Assembly: GCA_020846745.1 (NCBI GenBank)
Contig: JADLDI010000087.1
Coordinates: 1-64,000 of the forward strand
Direction: 5' to 3'
DNA: 64,000 nucleotides
Origin: Bryobacterales bacterium
Lineage (GTDB): Bacteria; Acidobacteriota; Terriglobia; Bryobacterales; Bryobacteraceae
A model generated the notes under the pieces. The model had not been told where the DNA came from and did not search any database. It saw only the letters and a list, made by a program, of their open reading frames with translations. The position numbers were made by a program, and so were the translations under genes. This document shows positions 28,925 to 36,374 of the stretch, piece after piece; the stretch's first letter is position 1, and each line of letters begins with the position of its first letter.

Positions 28925-30049
28925 ATGTCAGAAAGCACAAACCGCCGTAACTTTGTTGCAACAGCGGGCGCGGGGGCGCCGTTCCTCATTCTTAAGCCGG
29001 AGACGGTGTTCGGGTATCAGGCGAATTCCGCGTTGTCGTTGGGCTTGATCGGCTGCGGCAACCGCGGCACGTATGTGACGGGCATCTTCGCCAAGAACGA
29101 GTATCTGAAAGTGGTCGCCTACTGCGACATTTATGAGGACAAGCGCCAGGCGTTCGGCGAGAAGTACTCCGCGGCAAAGGCATATACCCAGTACAAAGAC
29201 CTTCTGGCAAGCGATATCGACGCGGTGTACATTGCTACCCCGGCCTTCCTGCATCCCGAGCATTTCGAAGCGGCGGTGAATGCGAAAAAGCACATTTTCA
29301 TGGAGAAGCCGGCCGGTGTCGACGCCGCGGGCTGCCAGCGGGTGCTCCGCGCGGCTAGACGCGCCGACCCCACGAAGCGCATCTCGCTCGATTTTCAGCA
29401 GCGCTACGGCAAGGACTACCGCAAGGTGCACGAGGTGGTGAAGTCCGGCGAACTAGGCGCCATCAAGATGGTGCGCGCCGCATGGCTAGGCGGAGGGCCG
29501 GCGATTAAGAAAGGTCACGCCGAGAGCGAAGAGAAGATCCGCAACTGGTTCTTCTACCGCGAGTTGTCCGGCGACATCCTGATCGAGCAGGATTGCCACA
29601 ACATCGATGTCGTGAACTGGTTTATGGGGAAGCACCCGGTGAAAGTGTCAGGGTACGGCTCGCGCCAACTCCGCCAGTATGGCAATGTTTACGACAACCT
29701 TGCCGCGACGTTCCAGTTCGACGACGGCGTCATCTTCTCCTACAGCGCGAACCAGTTTGGCGTCCCGGGATTCTCCGATGTGTCAGAAACGTTCATGTGC
29801 GAGAAGGGCGCAGCCAACGTTTCGCGCAAGGGTTACACCATCTGGCGCGGTAAGGACGAGATTGAGAAGGGCGAAACCAAGTACGACATTACGATGGATG
29901 CGGTGAACGAGTTTATCGAAGGCGCGCGGACGGGAAAGATCGAGAACGCCGGCATCTGGGCCGCCGAGAGTACGCTGACGGCAGTGATGGCGCTTGAGGC
30001 TTGCGTGAAAGGAAAAGAGATGACGTGGGCTAACGTGTCCAAGGGTTAG
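28925..30049 (+). CDS. Tat-exported Gfo/Idh/MocA-family oxidoreductase
   Basis: 374 residues from the ATG at 28925 (GGAGGTC seven bases upstream). The N-terminus has a twin-arginine signal (TNRRNFVATAG). The NAD-binding motif LSLGLIGCGNRGTYV is followed by AVYIATPAFLHPEHFEAA and the conserved HIFMEKPAGVD (E-K-P). The C-terminal domain includes FYRELSGDILIEQDCHNIDVVNW with the usual histidine. Such enzymes oxidise or reduce sugars or inositols with tightly bound NAD(P); export by Tat fits folding with cofactor. The substrate is unknown. Confidence 0.93.
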   Translation: MSESTNRRNFVATAGAGAPFLILKPETVFGYQANSALSLGLIGCGNRGTYVTGIFAKNEYLKVVAYCDIYEDKRQAFGEKYSAAKAYTQYKDLLASDIDAVYIATPAFLHPEHFEAAVNAKKHIFMEKPAGVDAAGCQRVLRAARRADPTKRISLDFQQRYGKDYRKVHEVVKSGELGAIKMVRAAWLGGGPAIKKGHAESEEKIRNWFFYRELSGDILIEQDCHNIDVVNWFMGKHPVKVSGYGSRQLRQYGNVYDNLAATFQFDDGVIFSYSANQFGVPGFSDVSETFMCEKGAANVSRKGYTIWRGKDEIEKGETKYDITMDAVNEFIEGARTGKIENAGIWAAESTLTAVMALEACVKGKEMTWANVSKG

Positions 30050-30054
30050 TTGAG

Positions 30055-30158
30055 TTTCCGCCCGTGCGAGTGGGAAGCGGGCCTGTGGATGGGATTTTGA
30101 GTCCCTGAGCAGGAGCCGGATTCACGGTCCGGCTCCCACTCAATTCCGAGGGCGGAAA
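30055..30158. ncRNA. Structured three-way-junction element
   Basis: The element begins 5 bp after the oxidoreductase stop codon. TTTCCGCCC (30055-30063) pairs perfectly with GGGCGGAAA (30150-30158). Inside, GAGTG (30068-30072) pairs with CACTC (30137-30141), and two hairpins branch from it: GGGA/TCCC (30091-30105) and a perfect 9-bp GGAGCCGGA/TCCGGCTCC (30112-30136). GTGCG directly follows the first arm, recalling the group II intron 5' consensus, and the last hairpin recalls a shortened domain V. No wobble pairs fix the strand. It could be a remnant ribozyme or a complex 3' end. Confidence 0.5.
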
Positions 30159-30196
30159 GGGGTGATACTACTGTACATTCCTACTACTGATCATGC

Positions 30197-30405
30197 TACG
30201 AGTGAAATTCAACTTACCCCGTATCGGGGTGGTTGAGATCACGCTGTCGTACCGCAAGGCACGGTAGCTGATCCCAGGGATGGCTGATGTACGCAGCATC
30301 GGCCATCCCCACTCGTAAATATAGCACTGCCGGCGATGTTTCCCGCAAGCAGGGCGGTAGCCGGTATTCGCCTGCCCCTGTGTTACCCTGAAAAATCAGG
30401 GTTTT
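30197..30405 (+). ncRNA. Four-way-junction RNA with terminator: candidate riboswitch/attenuator or small RNA
   Basis: TACGAGTG (30197-30204) pairs perfectly with CACTCGTA (30310-30317) and encloses three hairpins. H1 (30209-30236): TCAAC/GTTGA plus ACCCCG/CGGGGT. H2 (30237-30273): GATCA/TGATC, GC/GC and TACCG/CGGTA. H3 (30277-30309): a 13-bp stem GGGATGGCTGATG / CATCGGCCATCCC with one T-G pair. H1 abuts H2, and H3 abuts the closing helix, as in stacked junctions. The T-G pair is a wobble only on the plus strand. Downstream, 30328-30378 holds competing GC-rich pairings, then comes a terminator-like hairpin. mazG starts 19 bp after the terminator. I cannot match it to a known class. Confidence 0.65.
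30386..30405 (+). terminator. Intrinsic terminator or attenuator upstream of mazG
   Basis: CCCTGA-AAAA-TCAGGG (30386-30401) is followed by TTTT. It points along the plus strand toward mazG, which begins at 30424 without a visible Shine-Dalgarno sequence. A terminator this close before a gene suggests either the end of the upstream RNA or control by attenuation. Confidence 0.65.
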
Positions 30406-30423
30406 CCGGCCTTTCCCCAACCA

Positions 30424-31230
30424 ATGTCTGAATCGAGTGAGGCTCCCGGCGCCGGAGCGAAATTCAACCGTTTGGTCGAGATCATGGCGCGCCTGCGTGC
30501 GCCGGACGGCTGTCCCTGGGACCGCGAACAGGATTTCAGCACCCTTAAGAAGTACCTGCTCGAAGAGACCTATGAAGTGCTGCACTCGATCGACACGGAG
30601 GATTGGCCGAACCTCGCCGAAGAGTTAGGCGACCTGATGCTTCAGCCGGTCTTCCTTGCGCAAATCGCCGCCGAGCGTGGCATGTTCTCCATCGCCGATT
30701 CGCTCGATGCGATTAACACGAAGCTCGTCCGCCGCCATCCGCACGTGTTCGGGGAAGAGAACGCCGAAACGGCCGAAGATGTGAAGCATCGGTGGGACCA
30801 GATCAAAGCCGAAGAGAAGCGCGAAAAAGGCCGCGAAGAGAAGACACTGCTCGAAGGTGTATCTCGCGTATTGCCTGCACTGGTCGAGGCACAGGAGATC
30901 GGCAGTAAGGTCGCGAAGGTTGGCTTCGACTGGCCGTCCGCCGACGATGTAGTCGACAAGATCCACGAAGAGTTGAACGAGATCGCCGAAGCGCGCCAGG
31001 GCTCATCCCGCGAACACGTCGAAGAGGAGATCGGCGACCTGCTGTTTGCCGTCGTTAACCTGGCGCGATTGCTCAAGATCGACTCGGAGCAGGCGTTGCG
31101 CCGGGCCAACCTGAAGTTCCGCGATCGCTTCACCTATGTGGAGCAGCGTTTGAAGGAAGAGGGCCGGCCGCTGGGCGAGGCGACGCTCGAAGAAATGGAG
31201 GCGAAGTGGCAGGAAGCGAAAAGCCGGTGA
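30424..31230 (+). CDS. mazG: Nucleoside triphosphate pyrophosphohydrolase MazG
   Basis: 268 residues with two MazG domains. The first begins IMARLRAPDGCPWDREQDF and carries the magnesium-binding EETYEV and ELGDLML; the second has IHEELNEIAEA and EEEIGDLLFAVVNLARLL. MazG hydrolyses NTPs to NMP and pyrophosphate, and in some bacteria lowers (p)ppGpp or removes damaged nucleotides. It is the first gene of a tightly overlapping operon of six, and sits directly behind the structured RNA region. The ATG has no clear RBS. Confidence 0.96.
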   Translation: MSESSEAPGAGAKFNRLVEIMARLRAPDGCPWDREQDFSTLKKYLLEETYEVLHSIDTEDWPNLAEELGDLMLQPVFLAQIAAERGMFSIADSLDAINTKLVRRHPHVFGEENAETAEDVKHRWDQIKAEEKREKGREEKTLLEGVSRVLPALVEAQEIGSKVAKVGFDWPSADDVVDKIHEELNEIAEARQGSSREHVEEEIGDLLFAVVNLARLLKIDSEQALRRANLKFRDRFTYVEQRLKEEGRPLGEATLEEMEAKWQEAKSR

Positions 31231-31961
31231 TCACGGTGCGCATGCTCGACTCGATCCCCGACTATCAGGGTGCGGTCCATCTGCAACAGGAAATCTGGGG
31301 ATTTTCGGAGTTAGATTCTCTGCCCACTCGCCTGTTTGTCGTCGCCCGTAAGATCGGGGGCCAATCTTTCGGGGCGTTTGTAGGCGACCGCATGATCGGC
31401 TTCTGCGTCGCGTTGCCGGGTATCAAACCGGGCGAAGATCCTTACCTACACTCAAATATGTTGGGTGTCGTCGCGGAGTATCGCAACTCGGGCGTAGGCC
31501 GCATGTTGAAACTCGCGCAGCGGGAAGATGCGCTGGCCCGCGGCGTCGGGCTGATGGAGTGGACCTTCGATCCGCTGGAAATCAAGAACGCCTATTTCAA
31601 CATGGAACGCCTCGGCGCGGTCGTGAAGCGCTATGTGCTGAACCAGTACGGCATTACTTCTTCGAAGTTACACGGCGGGTTACCGACGGACCGTTGCGTA
31701 GCCGAGTGGTATCTGGACAGCGCGCGTGTCAAGGGCTTGTTAGCGGGCAAGCCGGAGCCCCGGCCAGAGGCCGTTCGCACGATCCACGTGCCCGCGGGTG
31801 TTGACGCCATGCGTACGGCCGATCCGAAGAAACTTCGCGAGGTGCAGCGCGGGATTACCGAGCAATTCCTGGAATGCTTCCAACAGGGCCTGACCGTCAC
31901 GGGCGTGGAGAAATATGCGGACGGCGCGGGCACGTACCAGCTTTCGCATTGGGAACCGTAA
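31227..31961 (+). CDS. GNAT-family N-acyltransferase (COG3375-like)
   Basis: 244 residues from the GTG at 31227, which overlaps the mazG stop as GTGA; AGGAAG lies ten bases upstream. The acetyl-CoA-fold signature is LGVVAEYRNSGVGRMLKLAQ, followed by MEWTFDPLEIKNAYFNMERLGA, a stretch typical of the COG3375 group. In Geobacillus and relatives, a GNAT member next to N-succinylamino-acid racemase succinylates D-amino acids. Here the very next gene, overlapping by one base, is an enolase-superfamily OSBS/NSAR enzyme, so the same role is likely but inferred. Confidence 0.88.
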   Translation: MITVRMLDSIPDYQGAVHLQQEIWGFSELDSLPTRLFVVARKIGGQSFGAFVGDRMIGFCVALPGIKPGEDPYLHSNMLGVVAEYRNSGVGRMLKLAQREDALARGVGLMEWTFDPLEIKNAYFNMERLGAVVKRYVLNQYGITSSKLHGGLPTDRCVAEWYLDSARVKGLLAGKPEPRPEAVRTIHVPAGVDAMRTADPKKLREVQRGITEQFLECFQQGLTVTGVEKYADGAGTYQLSHWEP

Positions 31962-33076
31962 TGTCATATCAGATCGAGAAAGTTATCCTTCGCCAGATCC
32001 GTTTGCCGCTGGTGCATTTCTTTGAGACCAGCTTCGGACGCACTTACGAGCGCCACATGGTGCTGATTGAGGTAGTGTCGGGCGGCGTATCGGGCTGGGG
32101 TGAAGTTACCGCCGGCGAGAATCCCTTTTATAACGAAGAGTGGACGGAATCGGCCTGGCTGATCGTACGCGATTACGCTGCCCCGCGTGTCCTTAAGCGT
32201 ACTCTAAACAGCGCTAACGATGTCGATGGGCTCACCGCGCACATTCGCGGCCACAACATGGCCCGTGGCGGCCTGGAGGCGGCCGTATGGGACCTCGAAG
32301 CGCGAATCAACAACGAGCCGCTGTGGAAGCGCATCGGCGGCGGCGCTCGCCGCGAGATCCCTTGCGGCGTCTCGATCGGTATCCAAAACTCCATTCCGGA
32401 GTTACTCAAGAAGATCGAAACCGAAGTCAACGCCGGTTACCAGCGCATCAAGATCAAGATCAAGCCCGGCTGGGACGTTGAAGTAGTCCGTGAGGTCCGC
32501 CGCGAGTTCCCCTCGATAAAGCTGATGGCCGACGCTAACTCCGCTTATACGCTCAACGACATCGACCTGCTTAGACGGTTAGACGAGTTCTACCTGATGA
32601 TGATCGAGCAACCGCTCGATCACGACGAAATCATCGACCACGTCAAACTGCAGGCAGCGTTGCAGACGCCCATTTGTCTCGATGAATGTCTGCGGTCCGC
32701 ACACCAGGCCGAACAGGCGATCCGCATGAATGCCTGTCGCATCATCAACATCAAGTTAGGCCGTGTTGGCGGTTTCCGGGAAGCGAAGAAGTTGCACGAT
32801 ATCGCACAGGCGCATGGGATACCGGTCTGGTGCGGCGGCATGCTCGAATCCGGTATTGGCCGCGCTCATAACGTCGCGCTGGCCACCCTGCCGAACTTCG
32901 TCCTGCCCGGTGACGTTTCTGCCAGTAAGCGTTATTGGTCGCGCGACGTCATCACGCCGTGGGTCGAAACCACGGTTCGCGGCACCATTGAAATCCGCGA
33001 CGAGCCCGGTTTTGGATATCCTATCGATCACGAGTTTCTCGACTCAATTACAGTAAGGCGCGAGGAGGTTTTCTGA
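31961..33076 (+). CDS. menC: o-Succinylbenzoate synthase / N-succinylamino-acid racemase (enolase superfamily)
   Basis: 371 residues starting at the ATG that overlaps the GNAT stop (TAATG). Catalytic features are complete: the KxK motif in RIKIKIKPGWD (K166, K168), metal ligands D191 (LMADANSAY), E216 (MIEQPLDHD) and D241 (ICLDECL), and the second base K265 (INIKLGRVGG). Family members make o-succinylbenzoate for menaquinone, racemise N-succinylamino acids, or both. No other men gene is in the window and a GNAT acyltransferase is coupled upstream, favouring racemase use. The symbol reflects family, not proven function. Confidence 0.9.
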   Translation: MSYQIEKVILRQIRLPLVHFFETSFGRTYERHMVLIEVVSGGVSGWGEVTAGENPFYNEEWTESAWLIVRDYAAPRVLKRTLNSANDVDGLTAHIRGHNMARGGLEAAVWDLEARINNEPLWKRIGGGARREIPCGVSIGIQNSIPELLKKIETEVNAGYQRIKIKIKPGWDVEVVREVRREFPSIKLMADANSAYTLNDIDLLRRLDEFYLMMIEQPLDHDEIIDHVKLQAALQTPICLDECLRSAHQAEQAIRMNACRIINIKLGRVGGFREAKKLHDIAQAHGIPVWCGGMLESGIGRAHNVALATLPNFVLPGDVSASKRYWSRDVITPWVETTVRGTIEIRDEPGFGYPIDHEFLDSITVRREEVF

Positions 33077-33126
33077 CCGACGGCCACACGACCACGCCCC
33101 GGCGGGTCTGGGTCCTGCTGGGGCTG

Positions 33127-33969
33127 ATGATCTTTCTCTGGTCCAGTAACTTCGTCGTGGCGAAGTACGCGCTGCGAGAGATACCGCCGCTCCTGCTTGG
33201 GGCGTTGCGGTTTACAGCGGCCGGACTGGTGATCCTGCCGTGGTTCGTGTGGAAGCGCATGCAATCCAGTGAGCCGCTCAAGCTCAAGGGCGAATTACTC
33301 AAGCTGATCTTACTCGGCATCTGCGGCGTCGGCGCCAACCAAACCACATTTCTCCTCGGATTAGAGCGAACGTCGGTGGCCCACGCCGCTTTGATCCTCG
33401 CCTTGACTCCGATGTTGGTGCTTTTCCTCTCATCCTGGGTGGGGCACGAGCGGCTAACTCGAAACAAGATCGTCGGACTGTGCATCGCGATTTCCGGCAT
33501 CGCCGCCCTTCAGCTTCGATCGTTTCTCACCGGCCACGCATCGCCGTTAGGCGACTTCTTCATATTTCTTGCGTCAGCGACATTTGCGCTGTTCACGGTG
33601 GGCGGTAAGAGCGTTCGACAACATTTCGACGGGCTGACTATCAATACATTTGCGTATGTCGGGAGCGGAATCGCGCTATCACCCATCACGATGTGGGCGG
33701 CCTGGGAATTTCCGCTCGCGTCCGTATCCGCGACCAGCTGGCTCAGCGTACTGTACATGGCCGTCTTTCCGTCTGTGGTGTCGTACATGATCTACTATCA
33801 CGCTCTGCACTATATGGCGCCATCGCGCGTGGCATCGCTCGGATACTTGCAACCCATCCTGGCAACGATGTTTGCCGTGCCATTGCTAGGTGAGAAGATC
33901 ACCTGGCCGCTCGTGTCAGGCGGGTGCCTGGTTTTACTTGGTGTATTTTGGGCGGAGCGGCGCGCATGA
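33127..33969 (+). CDS. EamA/DMT-superfamily transporter
   Basis: About 280 residues from the first ATG, with ten predicted TM segments in two EamA repeats (first FLWSSNFVVAKYALREIPP, second from about LGDFFIFLASATFALF). DMT transporters export amino acids and other metabolites. The ATG at 33127 would cut into TM1 and lacks an RBS. A CTG at 33073, preceded by AGGAGG four bases upstream, would give a complete N-terminus of 18 more residues. Position in the operon next to the GNAT/NSAR pair suggests amino-acid-related export. Confidence 0.88.
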   Translation: MIFLWSSNFVVAKYALREIPPLLLGALRFTAAGLVILPWFVWKRMQSSEPLKLKGELLKLILLGICGVGANQTTFLLGLERTSVAHAALILALTPMLVLFLSSWVGHERLTRNKIVGLCIAISGIAALQLRSFLTGHASPLGDFFIFLASATFALFTVGGKSVRQHFDGLTINTFAYVGSGIALSPITMWAAWEFPLASVSATSWLSVLYMAVFPSVVSYMIYYHALHYMAPSRVASLGYLQPILATMFAVPLLGEKITWPLVSGGCLVLLGVFWAERRA

Positions 33970-35258
33970 GCGCATTTACGTCACTACTCCGAGACAATCG
34001 GAATTACCGCTACACATGGATCGGCCAGATTGTCTCTGAAGTGGGCGACCACTTTAATAACATCGCTGTGTTCTCCTTGGCGATGAAGATGACGGGATCG
34101 GGCCTGGTTGTTTCCGGCGTACTGCTCGCCCGCGGGTTAGCCGTGCTGTTAGCCGGACCAATCGCCGGCGTTGCGCTCGACCGTTACGATCGCCGTAACC
34201 TGATGATCGCCAGCGATCTGTTTCGGGCCGTGATGGCCGCGGGCTTCTCGCTCTGCCTGTTGTACCCAAGCGTCACGCTTCTCTACGTGCTGAGCGCATC
34301 CCTAATGTTCGCATCCCCGTTCTTTACGAGTGGCCGGGCGGCTATCTTGCCCACCATAGCCTCAAAGCAGCAGTTACACACAGCTAACTCCCTCACGCAG
34401 ACCACACAATGGACCACCTTGGCTCTCGGTACCTTCATGGGCGGAACTTCAGTCATGCAGTTCGGCTACGAGTGGGCCTTCGTCTTCAATACGATGTCGT
34501 TCGTTATCTCCGCCCTCTGTATCAGCCGCTTGCGCGCGCCGCACGGGTTCCGCGTTGCGCCGGAAGCACTCACCGAGCAACGGGTGGTGCGTCCGTGGCA
34601 TGAATACCGTGAAGGTCTGCGCTATTTGCGGTCGGTCCCGCTACTGTTCGGCCTCGCCCTCGTCGGGGTCGGATGGGCCACTGGCGGTGGCGCCGCGCAA
34701 GTGCTATTCACGATGTTCGGCGAAAAAGTGTTCAACCGCGGCCCGGCCGGAATCGGCGAGGTGTGGGGAGCGGCAGCCATCGGGTTACTCGCCGGCGGAA
34801 CTCTCGCCCACCGGTATGGCCTGAAACTCAAGTTTTCCGCCTATAAATGGGCCATCTCGATTTGCTACGTCATCCACGGCGGCGCCTATGTCGTCTTCAG
34901 TCAAATGGAGAATTACCCGGCCGCCTTGTTCTTCATCGGCCTTTCGCGCGCCGCCGTCGGCTTTACGTCCGTCCTCAACATGACCCAGTTACTCCGCCAC
35001 GTGTCCGACCAGTTTCGCGGGCGTGTCTTCTCCACAATGGAAACGCTCACCTGGGCCACGATGATGCTCTCAATGACCGCAGCCGGCCTCGCGTCGGACT
35101 ATTTCAGTATCCGCACCGTCGGCGCCCTTTCAGGCATTCTTTCGAGTAGCACGGCCCTGTGGTGGGCCTGGGCGCACATGACCGGCCGCTTGCCGGAACC
35201 GCCCACCGTCGGAGTGGAACGCGATGAAGTCGAAGTTCACGGAGACCCCAATGTTTAG
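33966..35258 (+). CDS. MFS transporter (enterobactin-exporter-like, MFS_3 type)
   Basis: 430 residues starting at the ATG that overlaps the EamA stop as ATGA. The N-terminus (LLRDNRNYRYTWIGQIVSEVG) and the loop ALDRYDRRNLMIASD are typical of MFS_3-type exporters. About twelve hydrophobic segments follow. The sequence YLRSVPLLFGLALVGVGWA marks the second half. The substrate is unknown. It overlaps the SDR gene by 8 bp. Confidence 0.9.
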   Translation: MSAFTSLLRDNRNYRYTWIGQIVSEVGDHFNNIAVFSLAMKMTGSGLVVSGVLLARGLAVLLAGPIAGVALDRYDRRNLMIASDLFRAVMAAGFSLCLLYPSVTLLYVLSASLMFASPFFTSGRAAILPTIASKQQLHTANSLTQTTQWTTLALGTFMGGTSVMQFGYEWAFVFNTMSFVISALCISRLRAPHGFRVAPEALTEQRVVRPWHEYREGLRYLRSVPLLFGLALVGVGWATGGGAAQVLFTMFGEKVFNRGPAGIGEVWGAAAIGLLAGGTLAHRYGLKLKFSAYKWAISICYVIHGGAYVVFSQMENYPAALFFIGLSRAAVGFTSVLNMTQLLRHVSDQFRGRVFSTMETLTWATMMLSMTAAGLASDYFSIRTVGALSGILSSSTALWWAWAHMTGRLPEPPTVGVERDEVEVHGDPNV

Positions 35259-35973
35259 CGACCTCAAAGATCAAGTCGTGTTAGTAACTGGCGCCGCCAA
35301 ACGTGTAGGCCGCGGCATCGCGCTACGCCTGGCCAGGGAAGGGGCCCGCGTTGCCATCCATTACTCCACCTCGGAAGACGAAGCCCGCCAGACCGCTAGC
35401 GATTGCGGCGGTGCTCCTATGTTCCGCGCCAACCTGGAGAGCGTCCCCGAAATCCAACGCCTCTTCGCTGAGGTAGGCGATCACTTCGGGCGGCTCGACG
35501 GCCTGGTCAACAACGCCGCCCGCTTCAGCCGGTTCGACCCTCTTGAAATCACCGAAAAAGATTGGGATTTCATTCACTCCGTCAACCTCAAAGCCACCTT
35601 CTTCTGCTGCCAGCAAGGCGCAAAACTGATGCGCAAAACAGGAGGCGGTCGCATCATCAACATCAGTTCGCTCGGCGGTATCAGGCCCTGGGCCGAACAC
35701 GTCCACTACTGCGCGTCCAAGGCCGGTGTTATTCACATGACCAAGGCGCTGGCCAAGGCGCTAGCCCCCGAAATCACCGTCAACTCCGTAGCGCCCGGCG
35801 TAATCCCGTTCCACGACCTCGACGAACGGGCCGAGCAAATGGTCCGCAACACTCCAGCTAAGCGCCCGGGGCTACCAGACGAAATCGCGGACGGTGTAGT
35901 CTTCTTCCTGCGAAGCTCCAATTTTGTGACAGGACAGATTCTGGCGGTCGATGGCGGCTTGAGCCTGCGCTGA
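35251..35973 (+). CDS. SDR oxidoreductase of the pteridine-reductase type
   Basis: 240 residues from the ATG at 35251 (GGAG six bases upstream). The nucleotide site is VTGAAKRVGRGIALRLA, matching T-G-x3-R-x-G (T13, G14, R18, G20), the variant that marks NADPH-dependent pteridine reductases (PTR1/FolM) rather than the common T-G-x3-G-x-G. Catalytic residues are S140, Y153 and K157 (YCASK). NNAA occurs at 88-91. It may reduce dihydrobiopterin or dihydrofolate. It is the last gene of the mazG operon. Confidence 0.9.
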   Translation: MFSDLKDQVVLVTGAAKRVGRGIALRLAREGARVAIHYSTSEDEARQTASDCGGAPMFRANLESVPEIQRLFAEVGDHFGRLDGLVNNAARFSRFDPLEITEKDWDFIHSVNLKATFFCCQQGAKLMRKTGGGRIINISSLGGIRPWAEHVHYCASKAGVIHMTKALAKALAPEITVNSVAPGVIPFHDLDERAEQMVRNTPAKRPGLPDEIADGVVFFLRSSNFVTGQILAVDGGLSLR

Positions 35974-36039
35974 TCGGTATTCCTCACCAGATTCGCCCAG
36001 CCACCAAAGCAGTATATGCGTGTCAAGCAGGATCCGCAC
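35872..36039 (-). pseudogene. VapC (PIN-domain toxin) 5' remnant
   Basis: A 55-codon minus-strand frame begins VRILLDTHILLWWLGE, the hallmark N-terminus of VapC-type PIN ribonucleases with the first catalytic aspartate. After about 17 residues the frame runs into antisense of the SDR gene and loses all PIN similarity, so only the first tenth of the toxin is left. No antitoxin gene can be recognised upstream. The whole gap 35974-36374 otherwise holds repeat sequence. Confidence 0.6.
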
Positions 36040-36233
36040 CGCTACCTATCACTGGTCTTCATCTTTAGCCGTCTTAGCTTAGCTTTAGCCATTCGGAAGT
36101 GGGGTCGTAATTGGGTTCGTTCCGCACGGATTGTTGCATGGCGGTCTGGTAGACGATTTTGGCGTACTGGCTGATGAGGAAGTTGACGGGGATATCGAGG
36201 TTGGCTTCGGAGGGCGAGTCTGAGGAGAGATTG

Positions 36234-36292
36234 GGCCCGCGCCCTGACGGTTGCGGTTCCGTTTCGGGGGGGTTCGTTTCGCAAAGTGTTGA
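36234..36292. repeat. Interspersed intergenic repeats (copy B of the 32-mer plus a 21-mer)
   Basis: 36234-36265 repeats the 32-mer at 21-52 with two changes. Directly after it, 36272-36292 (core GTTCGTTTCGCAAA) matches 21-mers at 54646-54666 and 54760-54780. Read on the minus strand, the 21-mers give CETN or CKTN. These lie in gaps between genes and appear to be a mobile or amplified intergenic family. Confidence 0.65.
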
Positions 36293-36374
36293 AAACAGGA
36301 CGGGGTGCTGATGTTTGAAGACATCTGATCAATACTCCTTCTTGGAACCTGTCGGTCGCGCTATCGTAAGCTTG

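Noticed and set aside
30214-30585. 123-codon minus-strand frame across the non-coding gap
   Set aside because: It overlaps the start of mazG in antisense and lacks any recognised motif; helices, wobble pair and terminator support a plus-strand RNA instead.
31961-33076. Assignment as the menaquinone-pathway menC only
   Set aside because: Sequence cannot separate OSBS from NSAR activity; no other men genes are near and the coupled GNAT favours the racemase.
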